Positions 20,103 through 32,797 of a stretch of 64,000 nucleotides of DNA are shown here, piece after piece. The stretch is from Rhodamnia argentea (lineage: Eukaryota; Streptophyta; Magnoliopsida; Myrtales; Myrtaceae): positions 23,345,095-23,409,094 of the forward strand of contig NC_063160.1 of NCBI RefSeq assembly GCF_020921035.1. The letters run 5' to 3'. The notes under the pieces are model-generated. The model had not been told where the DNA came from. It saw only the letters and a list, made by a program, of their open reading frames with translations, and ran no database searches. The translations under genes were made by a program, and so were the position numbers. The stretch's first letter is position 1. The number at the start of each line of letters is the position of its first letter.

Positions 20103-22787
20103 AGTTGCAGCCTTACATTGGCCACCTTGCAACACATGTGAGATGTTGCCTACTATCTCATTCTGGAACACCAACCAAACTGTGACTAACTCCCTTTAAA
20201 TCCCAATTGGAATTCTCCAATATTGTGTTGTTCTTCCACTGCCACGGTATTGTGCAATGCCTGCGTCCTTGTTGTATGCTCGGCCTATCTGACAAAGTCG
20301 ACATCTCTGCTTTGGAGGGCAATAACCAATAGGCAGATCCTGCTCAGGAGATGCATGTGACTTGGGGGTTATTATTTCGAAGAAGCTTCGATCTTGTATT
20401 TGGATGGCAGTTTAGCACCAGATACGCTATTGTGGCCTTCGGCGGGGTATTGAAATTTCTACTGACTTCAGGACTTTGCTGTGAAATCTTTGGGCTTTTG
20501 TGGTTGTGTGCTTCGGGAAAAAAGTTCGTGCTCTACATGATGTGTAATCTCATTATCGACTATGTCCTGATAGGATAGGAACAAGGGGTTCTTTGAATTT
20601 CATTGTATTTGTATTCAGTATCTAATCTCATTATCAACTATGTCGTGACAGGATAGGAACAAGGGGTTCTTCGAATTTCATTGTATTTGTATTCAGTATC
20701 TGTCCGCACACAGTTGTCTTTCTTTTGCGTTAACTCAATGTATGGAAGCGAGTCTCCGGCGGCTACATTCACTGGAATCCTTCACAACTTCTTTTTCTTT
20801 GACTGTTTAGCCTATCCAATCCCAAGGGCATCTTTTGTAGACTTCCAGTTTTGTCCTTCCGGCGAAACAATCTGGTTTCGTCATATTGTTGGGTTGTATC
20901 GATTGTTGCTATTACTTGTTCTTTTCGATTCCTAAATTGGCCGATGGAGACTGGTTAATATATTTAAGAAGATTTGACACTGGATCAGAGTTGGACCATT
21001 TCTTGGGTTGTTTTGTTTGGAGTTGGCTGACAGGAAAGTCAAGAAGTCGGCTGTTTTGGCGGGCCCAATAATTCAATACAGCCAAAATTGCCTGAGTCGC
21101 AGCCCTCCAGACTCGACTGTTTCTCCCAGGATTTGAAATCTCATCTTATGATACACTCTTCCCATGCAACTTGCTTCGTTATGACTCTCAAATTGTGCGT
21201 GTGCTGAGAAAAGAAATGGCCTAATCCTCAGGGTCAAATCACGTTGAGGTACTTCTCTAAAATCCCTTAATCTTTGCGTTAACGACCTCTTTGACCGGAG
21301 CAGAGAGATCGATTTAATACTCGGCATCGAAATTCACCCACAATTGCAAAAAAAAAAATTCAAAAGCTTCGATTGGCTGTTCTTTTTGTCAATGTAAAGA
21401 CAATTTCTTTAAAGAGGTGTGGGACATCGGTTGAGACCGGCATTTGATCGGGTCTTGTCTTGACCTTGCACTGATTCTTGATTTCTATGCTTTTGATTGG
21501 ATGGAGCTTCTTTTCATCGGGACTGTAATCCTCGTCACCCACCTCGGACTCCGACTCGTTTTTCTTTACCTGCTTTTTTTTGGGAACATTTTCTGCTCTT
21601 ACAACATTGGACTACAAGTGCGGATGATGGGATCCCTTCACCTACTTCGAATTCCATTGATTAACCCCGAATTGAGCTTTATCCATATTCGGTTGACTAG
21701 CGGTCCAAAAATTAATGAAAGTCAAGCCACCCATCACCGATTCTTGCAAAGCACCACGGGTTTTTTTTTTACACATGAGCCAAGTGATTTGGACGGTGGA
21801 CTTAGAAAGATGAGAGTGTGTATTTTACTGCAGATTATGCATCAGTTATTTGAAATTTATTAGATTTTAAAGAAGTAATTTTCAAATTATTATTATGACG
21901 TATGAGTGGCATCTTTCTTTCGATCCAAAAAAAAAAAGAAGAAGGAGAAATTCCCGTGGTGGCAAAGCGATAATTAGAAATCGGCTAAGTCAAAAGCGTG
22001 GAGTGAGCTGTGAAATTGATGGGCAGGTGAAAAGGAAGACCGCCATGTATCTTAGTCATTCGATAGGTTCGTGCTCTATTTATAGAAGGAAAGAAAGACA
22101 TCCCAATTCGACTTTTTTTTTTCAGTATTTTCCTTTTGCTTCTTTATATATATATATATATTTGGAAGCTTGTAGGGTTTTCATTTTCGAGCTTTAAAAG
22201 GCTCAAAGCTTCGTATGCCCACGAGGAGCAAGTGGGGATCAATCTTTTTTTTTTGTCCGTTCACGGTTCCGAACCTCGGCATTTCCCGGGACGCCGTCGA
22301 TCACGGGGTCGTTTGCTGATCGTGATCGGACGGAACCTCGACAGAAAAAAATAAAAGAGGCCGTGCGTAAAACGGCACGACGTCGCGGGTTCGAGAATCG
22401 CAAGTGCGTTTGCAAAGATTGATTTCTGGAAATCCGAAATCTTATATCCTTGTTCGAACACTCGGGTATCGTATTTTAATAGTTAACTACGTGTTTTTGG
22501 TCGGATTAGGTGATAGTTTGAGTTATGTGAGACAATCTTAGCTCGCGTGGCGTTAGTGAATAATATTATAAGTTTATATCACCGGCGGGGAATAATAAAT
22601 ACTCGACGAGGAAATGTAAAAAGCGGCGAAGAGAGTTCGAGATCGTAATCTCAATTGAAATTTTTAGTACGACATTATCGCCCACTTGCATCGATCATTC
22701 GACGTGTCGAGCTTTATCGCTTTTGAAACAGCATGATTTTCCTTTCCTTTTCCTTTCTTTTCTTTTTTGGACTTTTGGTTTAAAGTG
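20103..22787. other. AUG6 3' flank and intergenic DNA
   Basis: The first several hundred bases are probably AUG6 3' UTR. A 78-bp tandem duplication at 20545-20700 is listed separately. After about 20700 no coding sequence is recognised. A (TA)n run lies at about 22146-22160 and a GC-rich patch at 22260-22400. Confidence 0.5.
20545..20700. repeat. Tandem duplication, 2 x 78 bp
   Basis: Copies 20545-20622 and 20623-20700 abut exactly and differ at four positions by eye. Each runs from taatctcattatc to gtattcagtatc. Confidence 0.92.
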
Positions 22788-23324
22788 ATTGAGTTTAGGG
22801 GTGTGCAACTGGACCGGTTCGACTCGGGAACCGGGCCGGATCATCCAAAAAACATGTTCGGGAACCGGTTCTCGTTGGAACAAGTCTGAGAACCGATTCC
22901 AAATTTTCGAAACCGGTTGAAACAGGTTCGGTTATGGGTTCCGAATGAATACCCAATCCGAAAATCGAACCCTAATGTGTTTTTCCCCTAAAATCTAACC
23001 TCGTGAAAAGCGACTCGGCAACATGACACCATTCATTCACCTTTCCTCTTAGCAATTGTAGCTTTTTGTAGATAGTAATTTTTACTATTTATTTTTACTT
23101 TGAATAGTTTCATTACTCCTCGTATTATTTTGCTTGAAAAAATAAAATCGGAATAAAGAAAAAAACAAGTTCTTGGATAGACTCTGGAACTAGACAAAAA
23201 AAAAAATAAGGACAAGTTTGGTAGACTTCAAATTCTAAAAATTGAGAATCGGTTACAACATAATAGGTTTCGGGTTTTAGGTCTGAAATCTCCTTGTCTG
23301 AAGTCGATCACCTCTAATTGAGTT
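22788..23324. mobile_element. Non-autonomous hAT element with intact 8-bp target duplication
   Basis: The body (22796-23316, 521 bp) starts TAGGGGTGTGC and ends gatcacctcta, whose reverse complement TAGAGGTGATC matches at the first eight bases but one. It is bracketed by a perfect direct repeat attgagtt at 22788-22795 and 23317-23324. An 8-bp duplication with T/CAGGG termini is the hallmark of the hAT superfamily. The interior is rich in the alternating words gaaccggttc and cggttcg and carries no transposase. Confidence 0.88.
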
Positions 23325-24651
23325 TGCAAAAGAGGCCTAAATGATATTCAAGTTATTATTTTCCTTTTTTGGGGGGGTTGGTGTTGTGGTGTTTTTGATT
23401 TTTTTTATAGGGTCGTCGAACCATTCTTGGGGTTGTTTTTGTAATTTACCCGGAAACAAGGGTCGCAAAGAGGAACTCGCTAGTTGCGGGTGCACCGTGA
23501 TAGGAGGGAGGCCACGCGCGAGTCGCATGGCGCGTGAGATGCGAAAGAACTTCCTCCAAATTCAGACAGCCTCGATTTACCATTTTTAACCTTTTGTCAT
23601 CTCGAAGTTGACGGAGGTGGTTCTCGGGGACAGCTCGAGGGGCAATTTCGTCAAATCGTGGGGTTGAAATTGAAATTCCATTGGATCGAAAGGAGGAGGA
23701 GAAGGTGAACAAAACTTTCGCCAAAAGGAGATAAACAAAATAATGGCAATTTCCAGTTAAACGAAAACAGCAGCCAGAGACTGCCCTCTCTCTCTCTCTC
23801 TCTCAAAAGGAAAGGGAATGACAAGCTCAACTTTCTCTGCAAGCATGCAGAAGGGAAAAAAATCCCATCTTTTTCTTTCTTGTTGTGAATGAATTTCGAC
23901 CCACCTCCTTCTTGAGTCTGAATTTCTCGAGACCTATGATGCTCTGATTCTGGTAGGTCGCTTTTCATTGCGGGTTTCATTAGATCTGCTATTGTCTTGA
24001 TTTCAGCTGGGTCATCTGAGCTGCTTATTGATTCTCGCGTCGTCTAAAGAGAGAAGGGAGAGAGAGCGAGGAAGGTGTGGATTTAGTCTTCACACCTTTC
24101 CTTTTCCGAGTGTTGGTTGGACGGATAGCCGAAAGGGGGAGGAGCTGAAAATTTTGTTGTTTCTCCTGTCCCTTTTCTTGTTTGAGCCTGCTGAATTGGG
24201 ATGTTATATCATTTGGAGTGCTTTTTGCTATATGGGTCGGTTTTGGTAAGTCTAAAGGGCATGCTCTCTCGCCGTCCTGGAGTGGAGAGAGAGAATACGC
24301 AGCTGGATTTTCCTGATGTGGGAAAAGCGAATTAGGGGCTTTGCTTGCTGATTTGGTTGAGTTTGGGTCAGCTGTGTGAAATTTTTGTAGCTAGGAAGGC
24401 TTGGGGATTCCATTCCCCACAAGGTAAAGCTGGCTTAAAATATTTTCCTAGATGGGGAAGTACTTTTCCTAGCTGGATTGGAGTAGCTTTTTTCTCTATA
24501 TGTGGAGCTGGATGTGCAAAACTTGAAGCTTCGGGCCTGGACTGTCTGTGGTGAAGAGAATTAGTCTCCTTTTTCAGATCATCTTCAAAGGAGTTGTGAG
24601 CGTCCAATTGGCAGTCGTACACCAGACAGAGCTTCTTCTGTCATCTCAACT
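23325..24651 (+). promoter_or_regulatory. Promoter and leader region of the PP2A B' gene
   Basis: The stretch upstream of the start codon includes a CT microsatellite at about 23785-23804 and purine-rich GAGAGAGAG words at 24050-24070. A plausible leader intron is bounded by gtaagtc near 24247 and ttttcag ending at 24577. The last 74 bases before the ATG would then be the second untranslated exon. The transcription start is not determinable here. Confidence 0.45.
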
Positions 24652-27600
24652 ATGATTAACAAGATATTGAATAGGCTGCCAAAGAAGCCATCTAAGTCTG
24701 CGGATAATCGTGAAGGTGGGGGAACCTCTACGTCCTCGTATGGTGCTTCTGCAGTTTCAAGAAGCAACGATGTAGCGGGTAGCCACTATGGGAGTTCGAG
24801 TGGATCTGCTCTTCCAGGCGTTAATTCCAATTCGGGGTTGGGGTTGAACTATGGAAGTAAGCTCCCTCAGGTTTTGAACTCTAAGCTGAATGGCACATTT
24901 TCAGCATCTTCTTACGAGGCTTTGCCTAGTTTTAAAGATGTCCCCAACTCGGAGAAGCAAAATTTGTTTATCAGAAAGTTAAATTTGTGTTGTGTGAATT
25001 TTGATTTTACTGATCCTACGAAGAACATCAAGGAAAAAGAAATTAAGCGTCAGACCTTGGTGGAGCTGGTGGATTATATTACTTCTGCAAATGGAAAATT
25101 TCCTGAAGTCGCGATGCAAGAAACTATAAAGATGGTGTCAATAAATCTGTTCAGGACATTAACTTCTCCTCCACGTGAGAACAAAGTCCTAGAAGCTTTT
25201 GATTTGGAAGAAGAGGAACCTTCGATGGATCCTGCTTGGCCTCACTTACAGATTGTGTATGAATTCCTTCTCAGATTTGTGGCATCTCCAGAAACTGATG
25301 CCAAGCTGGCCAAGAGGTATGTTGACCATTCTTTTGTTCTCAGGCTATTGGATCTATTTGACTCTGAGGACCCGAGAGAAAGAGATTACTTGAAAACTAT
25401 TCTTCATCGTATCTATGGGAAATTCATGGTGCACCGACCATTTATCCGGAAAGCTATCAACAATATCTTCTTTCGCTTTATATTTGAAACCGAGAAGCAT
25501 AATGGAATTGCTGAACTATTGGAAATTTTGGGAAGCATTATCAATGGTTTTGCTCTGCCACTGAAAGAAGAGCACAAGCTCTTTCTTGTTAGAGCACTCA
25601 TTCCACTTCACAAACCAAAATGTATTCCAATGTATCACCAGCAGCTATCCTACTGCATTACACAATTTGTGGAGAAAGATTGCAAGCTTGCTGATACTGT
25701 TATAAGGGGTATGCTAAAGTATTGGCCAATTACAAATAGTTCGAAGGAAGTCATGTTTCTTGGAGAGCTGGAAGAAGTTTTAGAAGCAACTCAAGCCCCA
25801 GAATTTCAGCGCTGTATGGTTCCTTTGTTTCGTCGGATAGCACATTGCTTAAGCAGCTCACATTTTCAGGTTTTCTCTCCCTCTCCCTGTGATGAACTTC
25901 ATCTTATTGCAAAGAATCTGGTTTTACGATATTTATGTAATTGCCCTTTTGTTTTTGGTCATCTTCGAGCATGCAAGGCGTTCAACTGTGTAAAACGTTT
26001 CTTCCACCTCAAAGGAAGAAGTATGATAATCTATAGAAGTGAGGAAGTATATCCTGCTCTCAAACTATACTCCTAGCTTGACCTAGTGGCTAAAGGAACT
26101 TTGAATTGTACACGTGCTGTGTTATGCATATCTTACAACTTCTGCCTGACTTCCTTTGAGCATATTGAGCTTTTTGTGGGACAACATTGCTAAAAAGAGA
26201 TTTTTACTGTGGATTTGGTTCCAGCATATTTAGACCGATAGTATAATTTTTGCTTTATGGGTGTATGCACATGTGCTTAGTTCAGAGCTTCGGTGCTTTA
26301 GTGCCTTCTGTGATTTAAACTCATGGGTACTAATTCTACACTGATTGAGAATGTGGTAGAAAAATGCAAGAGGTTGTCTCTGATATTTATAGGCATTTAT
26401 GGTACATGTTAGTCCTATTCAACTGGTTGTTCTTGTAGGACAATGAGGAAGTTGATAGACATTTTTGCCTGATAGGGTCATCTAAAAGAATGCCAGAAGA
26501 ATAATCCATCCGGTTGTCATGGCACTCATAAGTGCATAATAAAATGCTTTGTTGGGCTCTTGAACCTGTCAGATGCATCTGGAAAGTGCGTGTTTGAAGA
26601 AGACAAGGGTTGCTAAGTACTTGTTTTTTCTTTTGGCTAAGCTTACATACTTGGTTGATTGTAGTTGGAATCAAAGTACCCTCTCCTTTTAAGTTCCCTT
26701 CACAACCATAATTTTGCATTTGGATGGAAATCTAAGGGTCAAATTTGCTTGAGCTTGCTTATGTGCATATACAGTTCCCCTTTCTGGGCCATGCTGATTG
26801 TCTAAATGGTGGTTGATTAGATCCGTCTTATGTGCGAAGGAGGAGCTTTCTGTCATAGTCCCATTACGCATGGGGATGCATATTGCTTAATTTGGAAAAT
26901 AATATGGACTATTTGTGGTATTTTCCAGACCAAACTGTACTATGTTCCATGTGAAATCAAATATAACCCAAGCAAGGTGTTAGGTCTGGTTTGGTTTCCT
27001 ATTTGGTTGCTCATTGTTGCTTATACTGCGGGATAAATAGCTCTCTGCAGGGGAGTTCTTTGAGTGATGGTATGAGTGCCATTGGCTTTGTCTAATAACA
27101 TGCAGTTTCTCTAACTGCCGAAAAATTCAAAAACTAAACAAAAGGATTTGGGTGACTATATTAAACAGAACAGTAATTTTTGTAAGTTTGGCACTATGAT
27201 GACAAATGTGTCTTTTATGGCAGTCATTCCTGAAAATTTTAATCTGCCATGACATTTGTCTAGTATATACTTTATGTCTGCATGATATAAATTACTGGTT
27301 TCTAGTTTGTGTGGGAAATGGGGGGCAGCTCCCTATAGAAGTCTCATTGGTAAGTAGTATTAAGGTTGCTGTTATAAAAATTTATGATATATCGAGGTCA
27401 TTGGCTAGCGAAAAATGAAATAAAAAGGTTGGGCCATTTTTCGGTTTGTTGTAGATAGCTATGGGTAGTTATTTCGATTTAAAACTCAAATCTACAATAG
27501 TTTGGGTTGGTTGTTTTAAATACTGTTGTTCCTGTCAGTTGCTTGTTGGATGGCAAATGAAATTCACACTTGCGGTTTGAATAGTGGGCATAGTGTTATT

Positions 27601-30078
27601 ACAGACTAGTTGGAGATAACAGCTATGGACATCAATTTTTGCATTCCAAACTGAAAATCTCTCTGTTCTTTGGTCCTCTGTTTCCGTTTCCATTTTTTCA
27701 TAAGTAAAATGAAGAGCACCCTTTTGTTGACTACCTAAACCACTCAATTGACGGCATTCTTTCATTTTTTTTATGGAATTGCATTGAGATGGTCATCAAA
27801 ACATGCAGTTCATCAGAATAGGAACAGTAATCATCCCACTCATACTCTGTCATAGCAAAATTGAAGACTTGACTATTTGCAACGATTCTTAGAATTCATC
27901 AATTATTAAAAAAATTTACACTTGAAATTAAAAATCTTGTTTTGTTTACCTTGGATCTATTAAACTCATGTCATGGATCGTATTTGGAACGACCATAGAT
28001 TCCCTAGTTTGGCATCCAGTATGACTGAATAATCTCCATAACACCTGCAAAGCAACTGGTGCTGCAGTTTAAGAGATTGGTTCTTAACACGTTTCTGTTC
28101 AATGAATCTCTAACTGATAGCCCTTGAGGGATTCCTTCTGGTACTACAATCTCTGGAGTGTGTGCATGGGGGCGTGCCCCCGCGCACGAGGAAGGGAGGG
28201 AGGGAGAATCCCATCCCACTATTATTAAATAGAAAATATTTGATCTAAACATGGCCAATTGCATATCTTCTGTATAGTACATAGCCAAATCTTAGTAGGG
28301 TGGAAAGGTCCCTTCGCTTCTCTGCCCTTGATACTGTCAGCCAATCTTTCATGTCCCGTCTTGTTAATTTTATCCTATATGGAATGCTGACATACAGTTG
28401 CACTTAATTAGTTCATTCTTCTTATTACTTTTCTGTGTGCAAAGGGCTTCCTTTTTTGGTTAGGGTGCACGGAGGTAGAGTAAATGGGTCCTTGAGCCCA
28501 GTGGCAGCAGAGTGATTACAGAGATAACAAAAATATATTATTTTGAAACTTGATTTTAGGCTTTTCACCTTAGTCTCTGTATGCTTAAGTTTTCTGGTTC
28601 TTTCTTAACTGCTTCACATAAATGGACGATAGTGGGTATTCATGACATGTGGTAACAACAGCTTTTCTGTTTGAATGCATTCAAATTCATGACATGTGGT
28701 AACAACAAATGATTGAGTTTCAATTTTGAAACAAAAGCATATTTTCACACTGAATTACTAGCTCATGTGCATCCCTGCACGAAAATATTTGAAATGCATA
28801 GTAGATTAATTAAGCATTTTTGTTTGAGGTCTATTAAGTCATCGGTTGAATATCCAAATATCTCTCTTGGTAAAAGATTTCTGTCTTCCCTTCTGAATAG
28901 AACTAGTGATTATGGATTAATTGGCGTTTTAAGGAATGCTGGAAATGCCAACAAGGCTATTGGTTAAGCTTCATAAGGATGTTATCTAGGGTGTGGAACC
29001 AAACATGATATTTTTTTTTTTGGGTCGAAGGAACCAAACTTGATTGAACATGTGACTTAGTATCTTGAAATTCTGGTCCTGTTGATTGGTCTTATGAAAT
29101 GTGAAAATTCCTTTCTTTTAGTATACAATGAGGTTCTGCTGGGTATCTTGAGCAGACGATGACGTTTTTGTCCCATTCTGAAAGCATGAGATGGGCAACC
29201 TGTCATGCCTGTAGGAATGCAGTCATTAAGACATTGTGATTATTACAGCAATTTTGGTACTCTTGTCATGAAAGTTCATCTTCACCTTTGAGAGAACAAT
29301 AATCTTGTGGGGTATCTAGCTTATTTTGTTTTCCTCCCTTTAGTTTGATATCTCTTCAAACTAAAAAGGAGAAGAGGAATAACCGTGATCAGAATTTGAT
29401 AAAAATGCTGAATTTGGCACCATGATATTTTACTTGGCCTGAAAACAGAATGTCTTTCTGAGCATTAAAAAAAAAAAGGGATCAAAGTTCCTTAGGTACA
29501 TTTGAACGTCACGTTTGTTTTGTTTATATCTGCAGATGTTCGGCTCAACCTTATTTGTTAAAAAATTGTTCTATTTCTGGATGATGTCTCAAATTGGTTA
29601 TGCTATGTAGTGAAACTTAGATGTTCCAGGTTCGTCTTGGCAATGTCAACATTCTTGAGGTTTGACAATGTCAGCATCTTTGGTTCCGTACCTGACCTTT
29701 TCTCCTTTTCTCCTTGTGCAGGTTGCAGAGAGGGCTCTTTTCTTATGGAACAACGATCACATTGAGAATCTAATCAAGCAAAATTGCAAAGTGTTACTGC
29801 CGATTATCTTCCCTGCCCTGGAAAGGAACGCTAGAAGCCACTGGAATCAAGCAGTTCAGAGCTTGACTCTGAATGTGCGCAAGATCTACTCTGATGTTGA
29901 CCCGGAGCTCTTTGAGGAGTGTTTGGCCAAATTCCAGGAAGATGAGGCGCAAGAAAAGGATGTCAAGTTGCAGCGTGAAGCCACGTGGAAGCGACTAGAA
30001 GAAATCGCTGCAATGAAAGCTGCCAGTAATGAAGCCGTGCTTGTGCCCCGCAGATTAGCACATGCACCTTCTGGCTAG
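24652..30078 (+). CDS. PP2A B'/B56-type regulatory subunit
   Basis: B56 subunits bind the PP2A scaffold and catalytic core and choose substrates; plant members act in brassinosteroid, stress and mitotic signalling. Two exons, 24652-25869 and 29722-30078, join in phase 0 to give 524 residues. A variable, Ser/Gly-rich N-terminus ([20 protein letters not shown]) resembles the zeta/eta side of the plant family. The HEAT-repeat B56 core begins at about residue 95 ([17 protein letters not shown]) and includes [74 protein letters not shown] and [20 protein letters not shown]. Exon 2 opens [18 protein letters not shown] and holds [20 protein letters not shown]. The 3.85-kb intron is large. If it is retained, the frame stays open to 26076, giving a 474-residue protein without the last HEAT segment. 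Confidence 0.95.
25870..29721 (+). other. Large intron of the PP2A B' gene
   Basis: It is bounded by GT (gttttctctc) and AG (ccttgtgcag). No second gene, transposase or RNA gene was recognised inside. A perfect 23-bp direct repeat occurs at 28638-28660 and 28685-28707. A short GC-rich hairpin-like patch lies at about 28165-28195. Confidence 0.8.
28638..28707. repeat. Perfect 23-bp direct repeat with 24-bp spacer
   Basis: attcatgacatgtggtaaca followed by aca occurs at 28638 and again at 28685 without a mismatch. The spacer starts gcttttctgtttgaatgc. It looks like a recent slippage duplication or the footprint of a small insertion. Confidence 0.85.
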
Positions 30079-32736
30079 GATGGTCCACGATCTCTTCGAA
30101 CTTTCCGATGCAAGCTATTTCTGATCCTTGTGTGAGCCCCCTTCATTTGGTCCCCGCAGCTTGAACGCATGGAATATTCCGGCACTGTTGCTTAATGCAT
30201 GGATTCAGCAGCTCACAGTCCTCCTCTACATGCAATTTTGGCGGTCACTTATGGCCGTCAAATGAGGTGCACGAAATGCCTCATTTTGAGCTTTGTATGC
30301 AGTTGCTGTACATACCAGATTGGGTGGCCAAGACAAACGGGCTCACATGTTTGTGTGGTGCTCCCGTTAATAGTACTGGTAAGCTTGCTCCTTTTCCTCT
30401 CGTAAAGCTGTTATTAAAAATGACGATAGATAGTGTGTCGGAGATGATTGTTTGTATGTTGTTAAATTTGGTTCATTTGGATATTGGTCGTTCTCCGCTC
30501 AATTTTATGCCACCCTAAAGTTGTTGAGTTTGAGATGGGATTGTTGGTTGCTTCCATGTTTATGTATGAAGAAGCTTGGTTATTATTTTTGGTGACATTA
30601 CACTCTTCTACATTGTGAGAAACATCCGATCAATTTCACTCTTGGCGATCATGTTTGGGCTAAAGCCCTTCTAAGGGCGTGTCGCCGTATGGATACGTAG
30701 GCAAAGAGTTTCACTTGCTCATCTGGCGATATGCATTTGTGCACGAGTCATACCTATATCTCTGCTTGTTTGATGCTTTGGCGAAAGCTTAACGCTCTAT
30801 AAGATTCGCGACTCGCGAATGATGAAACCGAGTTCCTTTCCTTGTAAATTGAATCTGTAAAGTAAGTGTTGAATCGTTAAGCAGATTTAATCCTTTCAGG
30901 TACTCCTCATTCAACCAACTTCTTTAAAGTAATACCGAGAAAAAGGTGTCGATCTTACTTTACTCCGCATTAAGCTCTGCGCTACAAGGGATGCCATCGC
31001 CGCGATAATTGCTCATCTTGTTGCTGCCTTTTTCTTTTTGTGTAATCTAGGGATGGAATGTCTTTACATTTGCTCTGTTGATCACCCGTGCCGCACGGGA
31101 TATGACAATTTCGTCATGGTATCCATGTTCGTACCGCCGGGATTAACCCAAAAAGGATTAAGATAAGCTCGTTCGAGCATTTTTGTATTTTTCGATGCTC
31201 ATCTTAATGTTTGCTCTTCTTGAAACTAAGCTATGAATTTGTGGGGGTAGGTAGAAGAGTAAACCGTTCAACATATCTCGTAATCGCAATACTGGGTCGT
31301 ATTGTCCTTGTCCTAATCCGTGTAGTTTGACAAATCTAACCTACTCACTACCTTTTATGTTAACCCCTATTGCCGTGTTGCTTCTGTCCATAGGCATGTC
31401 CGAGACATGAGAACTATAGGTTGGTTCGTCCATAGATCACCACCATAGTTAATTTAGCTTAAATTAGTAATTTACCGGTCCCCCGCGATCCTATTCGCAA
31501 GCGTGCTGTGTCGTGTCGTCTCGCCGTTTATTGCGATTTCAATTTCATTGGGGGCACTATGGAACATAGCCAATGATCTATTAAACGAATCAAATTAGAT
31601 ACGAATTAAATCTTGCTCATATTATGCTCATGCAAATGTGGTTGAATTACATAATAAGATGGGCCATCATCCGATGCATGTCACGCATCGTGTGAAATCA
31701 TGGGACATGAATGAATTTAACATAGTTTTATTTGCTCCAAACACTAGATGGGACACATGGTCGGTTAATTTCCCAAACTGCCCAATTACCGAAATCTAGA
31801 TCTATGTGCACGGCCCTTTAGTTTATTACATATTCCAACTCAGCAAAGCCCTTGTTGGAAGAAGATTATTTTATTACCAAATATACCCCCTTACCCTTAA
31901 TGGAGGAATAGTTCATACCCTTTAAAATATTTGTGTGGTCAGCAGACATGCTCAACAAATATTTCAAGGGCATCTATATTTAGTACGAGTTACAAGAGCA
32001 ATATCGCGACGCCCTCGACGTCATTTTACGTTTTGGGATCGAAACATATTTTCATTGTACGAAAAAATTATCGCATCGTAAGTATTACAGATCTCCTCAT
32101 TTTTCTGTTTTGAAATTGATATAACTTCAACGTTCCGTTAACTAATTTCAATCTAAATATATCGTATCTCAAAGTGATGGGCTCATTGATCGAATGCTTT
32201 CGCGTCGAAGATGAACATGGGGTAAATGAAATTGATTAAAAGAGCGTACCTGGCACAGATTGGAATCCCACGCTAGCCCAATAATTAAATTAATTAAAAA
32301 CAGGGAAAAAAGCGTAAATTTGAAAAAGAGAAAAAGCGAGTAAAAAAAAAAAAAAGCCCAGCTTCAAGTTTCATTCACCTTCGTGTCATGTCATCATGTG
32401 AAGTTCCGCATCATCATCATCATCATCTCCAATCTCTCTCTCCATCTCTCGCATCTGAATCTCTCTCCCCGTCTCGTTACACACCCTCATGCCGTTGAAG
32501 CAATTCTCGGATTCAAATCGAGCCTGCAAGTTGTCGGGAACCCTAATCTGGGCGCGCTTCTTCTTCGCTTCGCAGCTTCGAATCCGTATCAAAATGTGAT
32601 CTTGGATCGATCGCGAAGATACAAACTGTCGTGAACTCCGCAACCCACGATTCGATCACGTCTCTGCATCCTCTTTCCCTGCGGATTCATTCCGGTTCGA
32701 GGGAGATTGAGGGGGGAAGGGGGGGAGACACAGAGA

Positions 32737-32740
<4 letters not shown>
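30079..32740. other. PP2A 3' flank and intergenic DNA
   Basis: Roughly the first 450 bases are probably 3' UTR. The rest is AT-rich, with no recognised gene, inverted repeat or RNA gene. Confidence 0.5.

Positions 32741-32780
<40 letters not shown>
32741..32780 (+). repeat. (GA)20 tract in the CXE11 leader
   Basis: An uninterrupted 40-bp GA run ends 17 bases before the CXE11 start codon, so it would lie in the mRNA leader. GA tracts at plant promoters and leaders are known binding places for BBR/BPC GAGA factors; a role here is inference. Confidence 0.85.
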
Positions 32781-32783
<3 letters not shown>

Positions 32784-32797
32784 GAAGGAGCTGGGAG

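Noticed and set aside
22378-22410. B-box-like phrase gcgggttcgagaatcgc
   Set aside because: No partner A box or acceptor-stem pairing; probably chance.
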